DNA from: Saprospiraceae bacterium UBA1994
Lineage (GTDB): Bacteria; Bacteroidota; Bacteroidia; Chitinophagales; Saprospiraceae
Length of the DNA stretch: 64,000 nt
Assembly (NCBI GenBank): GCA_002335865.1
Contig: DDCY01000002.1
Coordinates: forward strand, 3,673 to 67,672
Direction of reading: 5' to 3'
Both the position numbers and the translations under genes were made by a program. Every line of letters begins with the position of its first letter. Positions within the stretch are counted from its first letter, which is position 1. Below the pieces are notes generated by a model, which was not told where the DNA came from, searched no databases, and worked only from the letters and a program-made list of their open reading frames with translations. This document shows, piece after piece, positions 26,848 to 34,878 of this stretch.

Positions 26848-27882
26848 TTACTCCGCTAACACTGAATTTTCCTTCACCATTTCGGCTACTGTCTTGATCC
26901 ATTCAGGATTATCATTGAGACTAGGGACAAGCTGTACATGATCTCCACCGAACTCTTCAAATTCTTCTTGGTACTCCACACTGATCTCAATAGTAGTTTC
27001 AAGACAGTCAGATACGAAAGCTGGGCAGAAAACTAAAATTTTTTTATCTCCATGCACTTTATGTCTTTCTTCCAAGACTTTGTCCGTGTATGGCTTCACC
27101 CAAGGATCTCTTCCTAATCGCGATTGATAACTGATACTGTATTGGTCTTTTTTAAGTCCTAGGTCTTCTGCAATAGCATGAGCTGTTCTATGACATTGAT
27201 TACTATAACATAACTTATTGGCCTCACATGATATTGAACAACAATTTTCTACTCGCTGACAATGAGATTGTGTGATATCTGCATCTCTCAAATGACGCTC
27301 AGGTAATCCGTGAAAGCTAAATAATACATGATCGTAATCATCTAGATTGAGTTTTCGTCCATTATCTGCATATATCTTGATCATACGTGGATCAGTTGGA
27401 TATGAATTGACCATTCGGACTGGAGGTATGATGAGTTGCTTACTTAAAACTCTCATGACTTCCTCATGAGCTGATCCTGTAGATGATGAAGCATACTGAG
27501 GAAATAGAGGGAAAACTACTAATTCATCTACTTGGGCTGTTATCAATTTATCTATTGCAGACTCTATACTCGGAGATTGATACCTCATCGCCAATTCGAT
27601 GTGAAAATCTTCGCCAAGCTGGTTTTGAACACCTTCGGCAAGCTTATATCCGTAATGCTTAAGTGGACTACCCTCTTCTGTCCATAGCTGCTTGTATAGT
27701 TTTGCTGAAGCTCTGGACCTAAACGGAACTATCAAACCTTTAACCAATATATGTCTGAGCCAAGCTGGTTTATCTATGACCCTGAAGTCCATTAAAAACT
27801 CTTTTAGGTATTTTCCAACTGCTTTGACAGATGGATCGTCTGGCGTACCAAGGTTAATAAGTAATACTCCGATCTTCGGCAT
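26848..27882 (-). CDS. hemH: ferrochelatase
   Basis: 344 residues. HemH inserts Fe(II) into protoporphyrin IX, the last step of haem synthesis. Motifs include GVLLINLGTPD, AMRYQSPSIE, FPLFPQYASSSTGS, the catalytic His191 region LFSFHGLPERH, CPAFVSDCLETTIEI and the acidic helix after it. A cysteine-rich stretch (Cys208, 214, 215, 219, 225, 230) follows HGLPERH and may hold a metal or Fe-S site, as known for some ferrochelatases. It is convergent with psd and lies alone. Confidence 0.94.
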   Translation of the reverse strand: MPKIGVLLINLGTPDDPSVKAVGKYLKEFLMDFRVIDKPAWLRHILVKGLIVPFRSRASAKLYKQLWTEEGSPLKHYGYKLAEGVQNQLGEDFHIELAMRYQSPSIESAIDKLITAQVDELVVFPLFPQYASSSTGSAHEEVMRVLSKQLIIPPVRMVNSYPTDPRMIKIYADNGRKLNLDDYDHVLFSFHGLPERHLRDADITQSHCQRVENCCSISCEANKLCYSNQCHRTAHAIAEDLGLKKDQYSISYQSRLGRDPWVKPYTDKVLEERHKVHGDKKILVFCPAFVSDCLETTIEISVEYQEEFEEFGGDHVQLVPSLNDNPEWIKTVAEMVKENSVLAE

Positions 27883-28010
27883 AATATCGAGGGTTGCTTT
27901 GTGGTTGTAATAATATGTATGTAAAGTAAACTCTGTAGACGTCTTATTGGTTGAGTTGAATGGTAATATTGTTGTAAAAATGTTTGGTTATGGAATATCG
28001 CCCATTTTTC

Positions 28011-28040
28011 ATTGAGATTAAATTCGTAATTATACCTTTG
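28011..28040 (+). promoter_or_regulatory. candidate promoter of surE (ATTG, 18 bases, TACCTTTG)
   Basis: TACCTTTG (28033-28040) matches the -7 consensus TAnnTTTG and ATTG (28011-28014) lies 18 bases upstream. The surE ATG is 37 bases downstream, a comfortable leader length. Confidence 0.55.
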
Positions 28041-28077
28041 AAATCATGGAAATTACAAACTCAAATAAAATTAACCC

Positions 28078-28851
28078 ATGAATAAAAAACCTCTGATATT
28101 AGTCACAAATGATGATGGTATAGTAGCACCTGGCATCAAAGCCTTGGTAGATATAGTAAAGGAATTTGGAGAAGTGGTAGTATTAGCTCCTGATAGTCCA
28201 CAAAGTGGCAAGGGACATGCAATAACCCTTAATCAACCTTTGAGGATGAAGAAAAGAGATATCTTTGAGGATATAGAGTCATATGAATGTGATGGCACAC
28301 CGGCGGATTGTGTCAAACTTGCTAAAAATGTACTCTTGAGAGATAGAACAATTGATCTATGTGTATCTGGCATCAATCATGGCTCTAATGCATCAATAAA
28401 TATATTATACTCCGGAACTATGTCAGCCGCTATGGAAGCAAGTTTGGAAAATATTGATTCTGTTGGATTTTCACTATTGGATTTCGCATTCGAAGCAGAC
28501 TTTAGTGGTGCACAGAAAGTTGCTCGGAGTATTATTGGCAATATCCTAAAAGAAGGGCTTAGAGGTACGAAATTACTTAATGTAAATATCCCCAAATTAC
28601 CCGTTGAAGAAATTAAAGGAATAAAAATATGTACTCAAGCCTCTGGAATGTGGATCGAAGACTTTCAGAAAGGTGAAGATCCACGAGGAGAAGAGTATTA
28701 CTGGTTGAGCGGCAAATTTATAGTAGACGAAGAGCATAAGGATACAGATATATATTGGCTCAATCAAGGGTACGCAAGTGTAGTACCTTCTCAACATGAT
28801 TTGACTCATTATAAGTCTATTGCTGGTTTGGGATATTTGGAGGATTTATAA
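28078..28851 (+). CDS. surE: 5'/3'-nucleotidase SurE
   Basis: 257 residues. SurE is a metal-dependent nucleotidase of stationary phase. The N-terminal metal site PLILVTNDDGIVAPGI, then VVVLAPDSPQSGKGHAITL, CDGTPADCVKLA and VSGINHGSNASINILYSGTM are all present. A small membrane protein gene and lpxB follow on the same strand, an order I recall from other Bacteroidota. Confidence 0.95.
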   Translation: MNKKPLILVTNDDGIVAPGIKALVDIVKEFGEVVVLAPDSPQSGKGHAITLNQPLRMKKRDIFEDIESYECDGTPADCVKLAKNVLLRDRTIDLCVSGINHGSNASINILYSGTMSAAMEASLENIDSVGFSLLDFAFEADFSGAQKVARSIIGNILKEGLRGTKLLNVNIPKLPVEEIKGIKICTQASGMWIEDFQKGEDPRGEEYYWLSGKFIVDEEHKDTDIYWLNQGYASVVPSQHDLTHYKSIAGLGYLEDL

Positions 28852-28949
28852 ATATTGTATTGTAATTATTCATTTCTAAGTACCACCTATGAACTTTGCA
28901 CCATATGATACAATCAAAACTTTATACTTTTTAAAAATAAACAATCCTC

Positions 28950-29255
28950 ATGGATAAAGATAATTTCTTCACGGGCCTAATAGTTGGTGCAATTACTCCT
29001 GTACTCGGATTCTTATTGGTAGAATTAATATTTGATCTCCTTACGCAAGCTGGATTGATGGAATTCGTTTCTTCAGGAGGAAATAGCAAAAGACAACGTA
29101 CTCTAGCACTTTTAGGTATCTGCGCCACTTTGATACCTATGCATATCTGTAAAAACAATAAATGGAATGAGACCATGCGAGGTATGATATTTCCAATCAT
29201 GATATATATGGGATCTTGGATATTTTATTTCAGGGATACATTATTTACATTTTAA
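28950..29255 (+). CDS. small predicted membrane protein between surE and lpxB
   Basis: 101 residues with two or three hydrophobic stretches (LIVGAITPVLGFLLVELIF at about 10-28, TLALLGICATLIPMHIC near 50-66, MIFPIMIYMGSWIFYF near 80-95) and charged loops containing NNKWNETMRG. No family name can be given. It lies seven bases before lpxB, so it is probably translated with it. It could serve envelope or lipid A formation, but that rests only on position. Confidence 0.75.
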   Translation: MDKDNFFTGLIVGAITPVLGFLLVELIFDLLTQAGLMEFVSSGGNSKRQRTLALLGICATLIPMHICKNNKWNETMRGMIFPIMIYMGSWIFYFRDTLFTF

Positions 29256-29262
29256 TCGGCAT

Positions 29263-30366
29263 ATGCGATATTACCTTATAGCTGGCGAAGCATCAGGAGA
29301 TCTCCATGGTGCAAATCTTATGAAGGAGATACTTCTTCTAGACCCTAACGCCGAATTTCGATTTTGGGGTGGTGATGCGATGCTAGATGTCTCTGACAAT
29401 ATAGTTACTCATTACAAAGATGTAGCTTTTATGGGGTTTTTAGAAGTCATAAAACACCTACCTCTGATCCTTAGAAAGATAAAAGAATGCAAGAAAGATA
29501 TAGAAGCATTTAACCCTGATAGAATAGTGCTTATTGACTATCCTGGATTCAATATGAGGATCGCGGAATGGGCAAAACCTAAAGGCTATGAAGTAACTTT
29601 TTATATATCACCAACCATCTGGGCCTGGAAGAAAAAAAGGGGATGGAAGCTCAAGAAAACGGTAGATAAAATGATCGTCATCCTACCTTTTGAGAAAGAG
29701 GTATACAAAAAGTATAACATGGAAGCGCATTATGTGGGCCACCCCTTGTTAGATGCTATTGATCAGTTTGAAGCAGATCTAACTTTCAAAAAGAAATACA
29801 AAATAGAAACTGGAAAAGTACTTGCACTTCTTCCGGGTAGTCGAGTACAAGAAGTAGAAAAAATACTGCCCATAATGGGAGCTGCTATAGATCATATGGA
29901 TGAAGAAGTACATCTACTTTTAGCTTGCACAAAACATGTACCTCGAAAGGTGTATGAGCAGGCTCTCGAAAAAGTAAAAAACAGAAATATACAATACATC
30001 ATCGCTGAAACATATGACATACTCAACATTGCTGATGCGGCACTGGTAAGCTCTGGCACTGCTACATTAGAAACTGCACTTTTTAAAGTTCCTCAAGTGG
30101 TCTGTTATAGAACTAGTACTATTAGCTACCATATAGCTCGCAGTCTAGTAGATCTAGAGTATATGTCATTAGTTAATTTGATTTTGGATAGACCAGTCGT
30201 TGCTGAGTTTTTACAAAATGATTTTACACTTGAGAATCTGATACCAGAACTTGCAGATATTATGGGTTCGAAGAGGGCGAAAATATTAGCTGATTATGAT
30301 GAGTTAATAAACAAATTAGGCAGTAGTGGTGCTAGCCATAGAGTCGCTGAGATAGTTTTGAGGTAA
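29263..30366 (+). CDS. lpxB: lipid-A-disaccharide synthase
   Basis: 367 residues, a normal length. LpxB joins lipid X to UDP-2,3-diacylglucosamine in lipid A biosynthesis at the inner membrane. GT19 features: YLIAGEASGDLHGANLM at the start, FRFWGGDAML, VLIDYPGFNMRIAEWAK, YYISPTIWAW-like YISPTIWAWKKKRG, HYVGHPLLDAI, LALLPGSRVQEVEKILP and SSGTATLETALF. It ends the surE-small protein-lpxB cluster. Confidence 0.95.
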   Translation: MRYYLIAGEASGDLHGANLMKEILLLDPNAEFRFWGGDAMLDVSDNIVTHYKDVAFMGFLEVIKHLPLILRKIKECKKDIEAFNPDRIVLIDYPGFNMRIAEWAKPKGYEVTFYISPTIWAWKKKRGWKLKKTVDKMIVILPFEKEVYKKYNMEAHYVGHPLLDAIDQFEADLTFKKKYKIETGKVLALLPGSRVQEVEKILPIMGAAIDHMDEEVHLLLACTKHVPRKVYEQALEKVKNRNIQYIIAETYDILNIADAALVSSGTATLETALFKVPQVVCYRTSTISYHIARSLVDLEYMSLVNLILDRPVVAEFLQNDFTLENLIPELADIMGSKRAKILADYDELINKLGSSGASHRVAEIVLR

Positions 30367-30747
30367 ATTCCTTATTATTTATTACTGCATTCTTCATAGC
30401 ATTTATTTGTCTACCTAAACGATATGTTTTTGGAGTCCATTAATTTTCTTGTAAGTCATAAATCTGCAGTATCGTGAACGTTCATGATTTAAAATTTAAT
30501 ACTTATATATCGGCGTGGAGAACTATCCTGAACTATTAGTTTACTATAATGACATTCCCACTCATACGAAGCGCACTTATTACGTGATCCGCCATTGTCT
30601 GCATAAGCCAGATTCTACTCAGCTCAATGAGCGTTTGCTACGCAAGCTACTATTGATCTAAAGTTCCTATTTTATATTGGTAATATTTACAATAACGTAA
30701 TGTACAAAACACTGATTATAAGAAATTATTATACGTAACTTTGCAGT
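30367..30747. other. 381-base gap with near-palindrome and a GC-richer short reading frame
   Basis: The first 100 bases are featureless. At 30473-30490 ATCGTGAACGTTCATGAT is palindromic at 16 of 18 positions and could be an operator. A reading frame from GTG at 30515 to the stop at 30661 encodes 48 residues (start VENYPELLVYYNDIPTHTKR). It is noticeably richer in G and C than its surroundings. I do not recognise the peptide; it may be a fragment of acquired DNA. The end of the gap holds the promoter box of the next gene. Confidence 0.4.
30736..30743 (+). promoter_or_regulatory. -7 promoter box (TAACTTTG) of the transporter gene
   Basis: TAACTTTG matches TAnnTTTG and ends four bases before the ATG at 30748, the same spacing as at the xerC-type gene. 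This predicts a leaderless or nearly leaderless message. No good -33 element is seen. Confidence 0.5.
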
Positions 30748-32370
30748 ATGAATGAACTCATGGAGCAAAACCCATTGCTGTTATTATTTGTCGTTGCCTC
30801 TATTGGTTACTTTATTGGCAATATACGAGTCAAAGGAATCTCTCTTGGTGTAGCGGCAGTATTATTTACTGGTCTAATATTTGGAGCGCTCAATACTGAC
30901 TTAACGATTCCAAGTATTATTACTAACCTTGGTCTAGTATTGTTTGTCTATTCGATAGGTCTTAAGTCAGGACCAGCATTCTTTAAATCTTATAAAAATA
31001 ATGGACTCAGGGATTTTACATTTATAGTGGCGATGTTACTATTTTCTGGATTGGTCGCAGGTGGTTTATTTTTTATGATGGATATATCTGCAGCTATGAT
31101 TACAGGAGCTTATGCAGGTAGTACTACTAACACGCCTGCATTAGCAGCTGTTATAGATTACATCAATTCTTTACATGATCAAAATCCGGCAATGTTAAAT
31201 GATGCCGTTCTTGGATATTCCTTCTCATATCCTATGGGCGTACTAGGTAGTATAGTAGTCATTCTCATCATGGAGAAATTGTTAAAAATAGACTATCAAA
31301 AAGAAAAGCATAGCCTAAGAAAGACATTCCCTCTTGATAAGAACTTAGCTAGTATTACTGTCGAAATCACAAATGAAAAAGTGGTCGGAAAACAAATAAG
31401 AGATCTGTTGAAAAAGTATCGTTGGGAAGTAGTTTTTGGTCGTATGGCTCAACAAGAAACGGTGGCTTTGACTAATTACAATACTACATTTACTTTAGGA
31501 GATAGAATCATGGTAGTCGGTAGCGAGGATGAATTAAAAAAAATAACAGAAGATATAGGACGAAAAGTAGAAAATGATTTAGATCATGATCGCACAGAAT
31601 TTGATGTAAGGCGAATATTTGTCTCCAATCCGAAAGTAGTAGGACGAACGATAGCTTCGCTACAAATAGATAAAAAATTTAATGCTATCATAACCAGAAT
31701 ACGCCGAGGTGATGCAGAGATGCTTGTCAACGGCGACACCATATTGGAGTTAGGTGATCGTCTTCGATTCGTAGCTCACAGAGAAGATTTAAAAATGCTA
31801 TCCACTTACTTTGGTGACTCTTATAAGGCGTCTAGCAAAATCAATCTATTCACATTTGGGATTGGGATTGGATTAGGCTTAATCTTGGGATCGATAGAGA
31901 TCAATATTAGTCCAGCATTTAGTTTTAAACTAGGATTGGCTGGTGGACCACTATTAGTGGGACTTATATTAGGTGCTTTGCGTAGGACAGGCCCTATCGT
32001 ATGGTCATTACCGTATAGCTCTAATACCACATTGCAGCAAATGGGACTTATACTGCTACTTGCCGGTATTGGTGTTTCCGCTGGACACTCTTTCGTAGCT
32101 AGCTTCAATAGTGATGCTATATGGGTCTTCATCGCAAGTGTAGCCATCAGTATGGTAACCGCTATGGCCATGATATTCATAGGATACAAATACATCAAAA
32201 TGCCATTTACTCTACTTATGGGGCTAGTGTCTAATCAGCCTGCTATATTAGATTTTGCTACTGACAGATCGGATAGTATGGTTCCTGAGATCGGCTACAC
32301 GATGATATTTCCTATTGCTATGATATTGAAGATTGTAATTGCACAAGCTCTATTAGTTGCACTCTTGTAG
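30748..32370 (+). CDS. AspT/YidE/YbjL-type transporter with two RCK_C domains
   Basis: 540 residues in the order typical of the AspT-YidE-YbjL family: about five N-terminal membrane segments containing the GAYAGSTTNTPALAAVI motif near residue 118, two cytosolic TrkA/RCK C-terminal domains (about 195-280 and 283-360, each with a GDRI/GDRLRFV-like turn), then a second membrane half with FKLGLAGGPLLVGLILG and SNQPAILDFATDR. Members include aspartate/alanine antiporters, but most are orphans, so the substrate is unknown. It stands alone with its own promoter box. Confidence 0.85.
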   Translation: MNELMEQNPLLLLFVVASIGYFIGNIRVKGISLGVAAVLFTGLIFGALNTDLTIPSIITNLGLVLFVYSIGLKSGPAFFKSYKNNGLRDFTFIVAMLLFSGLVAGGLFFMMDISAAMITGAYAGSTTNTPALAAVIDYINSLHDQNPAMLNDAVLGYSFSYPMGVLGSIVVILIMEKLLKIDYQKEKHSLRKTFPLDKNLASITVEITNEKVVGKQIRDLLKKYRWEVVFGRMAQQETVALTNYNTTFTLGDRIMVVGSEDELKKITEDIGRKVENDLDHDRTEFDVRRIFVSNPKVVGRTIASLQIDKKFNAIITRIRRGDAEMLVNGDTILELGDRLRFVAHREDLKMLSTYFGDSYKASSKINLFTFGIGIGLGLILGSIEINISPAFSFKLGLAGGPLLVGLILGALRRTGPIVWSLPYSSNTTLQQMGLILLLAGIGVSAGHSFVASFNSDAIWVFIASVAISMVTAMAMIFIGYKYIKMPFTLLMGLVSNQPAILDFATDRSDSMVPEIGYTMIFPIAMILKIVIAQALLVALL

Positions 32371-32558
32371 GATTTTGATAGAATATAAAACTACGGTTTT
32401 ACGAACACATGATTTCATAAGGCGTAATTGAAGATAAAACTTTTCTATTTTACAATAAACCCCCTTTAACTCTAAGTTCAATTTTATCACCTAGTGGTTG
32501 AGTACATTCAAGTATTTTACTGATATTGTGAGATGCAATTTCATTAAATAACATTTTC

Positions 32559-34601
32559 ATGTCTACTTGCTCTGCATACCCATACTTATTATCCCCTCTC
32601 GACCTCGGATTCACTACACTCAAAAACAGAGTACTAATGGGATCGATGCATACTATGCTAGAGGATATACCTGGAGGAATAGATAGGTTAGCAGCCTTTT
32701 ATGCTGAGAGAGCTAGAGGACAAGTTGGCTTAATAGTGACTGGAGGAATAGCGCCTAATCTAGCTGGACGAGCATTACCTATGGGTAATGCCATGGACAC
32801 CAAAGAAGAAGCTGACAAACATAAAATCATAACCAAGGCAGTACATGATGAAGGTGGAAAGATATGTATGCAGATACTGCATGTAGGCCGATATGGATAT
32901 TCACCAGATAATGTATCTGCGAGTAATACGAAAGCTCCGATATCACCATTCCCTACAAGAGCATTGACCTCCAAAGAAGTAGAACAAACAATAGAAGATT
33001 ACGTTAAATCTGCTCGTATGGCTCAGCATGCGGATTACGACGGTGTAGAGATTATGGGCTCGGAGGGATACCTAATAAATCAATTCATTGTAACTAAGGT
33101 GAATCGTAGAGAAGATCGATGGGGCGGAGATTATCAAGCCAGAATACAATTTCCTTTAGAAATAATTAGAAGGACAAGAGCTTCTGTAGGTGAGAATTTC
33201 ATCATCATCTATCGCTTGTCCATGATAGACTTAGTAAAAGGTGGAAGTACTTGGGAAGAAGTAATACTTCTCGCTAAGGAAGTAGAAAAAGCTGGAGCAA
33301 CTATAATTAATTCTGGAATCGGTTGGCATGAATCACGCATACCTACCATAGGAACAGTAGTACCCAAAGGAGGATTCGCTTGGGTGACTAAACGCCTTAT
33401 GGGAGAAGTAAATATACCTCTCATCGCCACCAATAGAATCAATATGCCTGAGGTGGCAGAGCAAGTACTTGCGGATGGATGTGCAGATATGGTATCGATG
33501 GCAAGACCATTCCTTGCAGACCCAGAGCTAGTACAAAAAGCAATTGATAATAGACCTGAAGAAATCAACACTTGTATCGCATGCAATCAAGCTTGTCTCG
33601 ATCATACGTTTAATATGCAAATCTGCTCATGTATTGTCAATCCTAGAGCATGCCATGAAACCGAGCTCAATTATACTAAAGCTGAAGTCAAGAAAAAGAT
33701 AGCTGTAATCGGAGCAGGACCAGCAGGATTAGAAGCTGCATTAGGATCTACAAAGCGTGGTCATGAAGTACATCTCTATGAAACAAGTAAACGTATCGGC
33801 GGTCAATTTAATATGGCTAAAGAGATACCTGGAAAAGAAGAGTACGGACAGACTATAAGATACTATAGTACTATGATGACCAAACATAATGTGAATGTTC
33901 ATCTCAATACTAAAGCTTCTGTAGAATCTCTAATCGATGGATCTTTTGACGAAGTCATATTGGCTACTGGAGTGACGCCACGCCGAGTAACTTTCGAAGG
34001 GTCAGATCATAAAAATATCCTTACTTATGCCGATGTACTACGAGATAAAAAACCTGTAGGAAAGCGAGTGGCTATCATAGGATCTGGCGGTATTGGTTTT
34101 GATGTCGCAGAGTATCTTGCTCATGATACTCATCATGATTCTGTCAGCTTAGATGTAGCTGATTACATGAAAGAATGGGGAGTCGATATGGAATATAATA
34201 CTGGTGGCTCTTTGGCCGAAAGTGGTCCTGAACCTCTACCCTCGCCTAGGGAAATATATTTACTCAAAAGATCGAAAGGCAGACATGGAAAAAATCTTGG
34301 TAAGACTACAGGTTGGATTCATCGATCGAGTCTAGCGATGAAGAAAGTAAATATGCTAGCTGAAGTAACTTATCAAAAGATGGATGATCAAGGATTGCAT
34401 ATTACTGTCGGTGTAAAAGAAAAAATCTTGGACGTCGATAATGTGATCATCTGTGCAGGACAAGAACCACTCAATGAATTACATGCAGGACTAGTGGCTG
34501 CAGGACAATCTGTACATTTGATAGGAGGAGCTCATATTGCGAAAGAGTTAGATGCTAAAAAGGCGATTAAGGAGGCAATGGAACTAGTAATGAAATTGTA
34601 A
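32559..34601 (+). CDS. 2,4-dienoyl-CoA reductase (FadH-like), OYE/Fe-S/flavin enzyme
   Basis: 680 residues with the FadH architecture. An old-yellow-enzyme barrel spans about 1-335 (GVEIMGSEGYLINQF, FIIIYRLS, MVSMARPFLADPEL), then the 4Fe-4S site Cys339, 342, 346 and 358 with the exact CX2CX3CX11C spacing of FadH, then an FAD domain (KIAVIGAGPAGLEAALG) and an NAD(P) domain (RVAIIGSGGIGFDVAEYL). FadH reduces 2,4-dienoyl-CoA in unsaturated fatty acid oxidation. Related enzymes (trimethylamine dehydrogenase, enoate reductase) share this layout, but the context gives no other hint. Confidence 0.88.
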   Translation: MSTCSAYPYLLSPLDLGFTTLKNRVLMGSMHTMLEDIPGGIDRLAAFYAERARGQVGLIVTGGIAPNLAGRALPMGNAMDTKEEADKHKIITKAVHDEGGKICMQILHVGRYGYSPDNVSASNTKAPISPFPTRALTSKEVEQTIEDYVKSARMAQHADYDGVEIMGSEGYLINQFIVTKVNRREDRWGGDYQARIQFPLEIIRRTRASVGENFIIIYRLSMIDLVKGGSTWEEVILLAKEVEKAGATIINSGIGWHESRIPTIGTVVPKGGFAWVTKRLMGEVNIPLIATNRINMPEVAEQVLADGCADMVSMARPFLADPELVQKAIDNRPEEINTCIACNQACLDHTFNMQICSCIVNPRACHETELNYTKAEVKKKIAVIGAGPAGLEAALGSTKRGHEVHLYETSKRIGGQFNMAKEIPGKEEYGQTIRYYSTMMTKHNVNVHLNTKASVESLIDGSFDEVILATGVTPRRVTFEGSDHKNILTYADVLRDKKPVGKRVAIIGSGGIGFDVAEYLAHDTHHDSVSLDVADYMKEWGVDMEYNTGGSLAESGPEPLPSPREIYLLKRSKGRHGKNLGKTTGWIHRSSLAMKKVNMLAEVTYQKMDDQGLHITVGVKEKILDVDNVIICAGQEPLNELHAGLVAAGQSVHLIGGAHIAKELDAKKAIKEAMELVMKL

Positions 34602-34878
34602 GAGTAATATAAGATGACCAAAACTGATGCTGGGACGAAGAAATGCAAAGAATGACACCTTGACCAAAGAATCATATTATTAAGGCTATATACTTTCTTA
34701 GAAAAAATATATTTGTATGTATATAATTTAGAAAAATTAAATATTCTACAGTGAACTAAAGTGATCAATCTAAGTGATGCATTTATCTTGAAATCAAACG
34801 TTATTATTAACAGGAAATGTATAATTCTATCGTCTACTTTATTTACTACGTTTACGAATAAATTCAACATCATATTTA

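Noticed and set aside
32450..32554. 34-codon minus-strand frame between the transporter and the dienoyl-CoA reductase (ends LGDKIELRVKGGLL)
   Set aside because: It looks slightly protein-like and could be a remnant, but it is too short to support a call.
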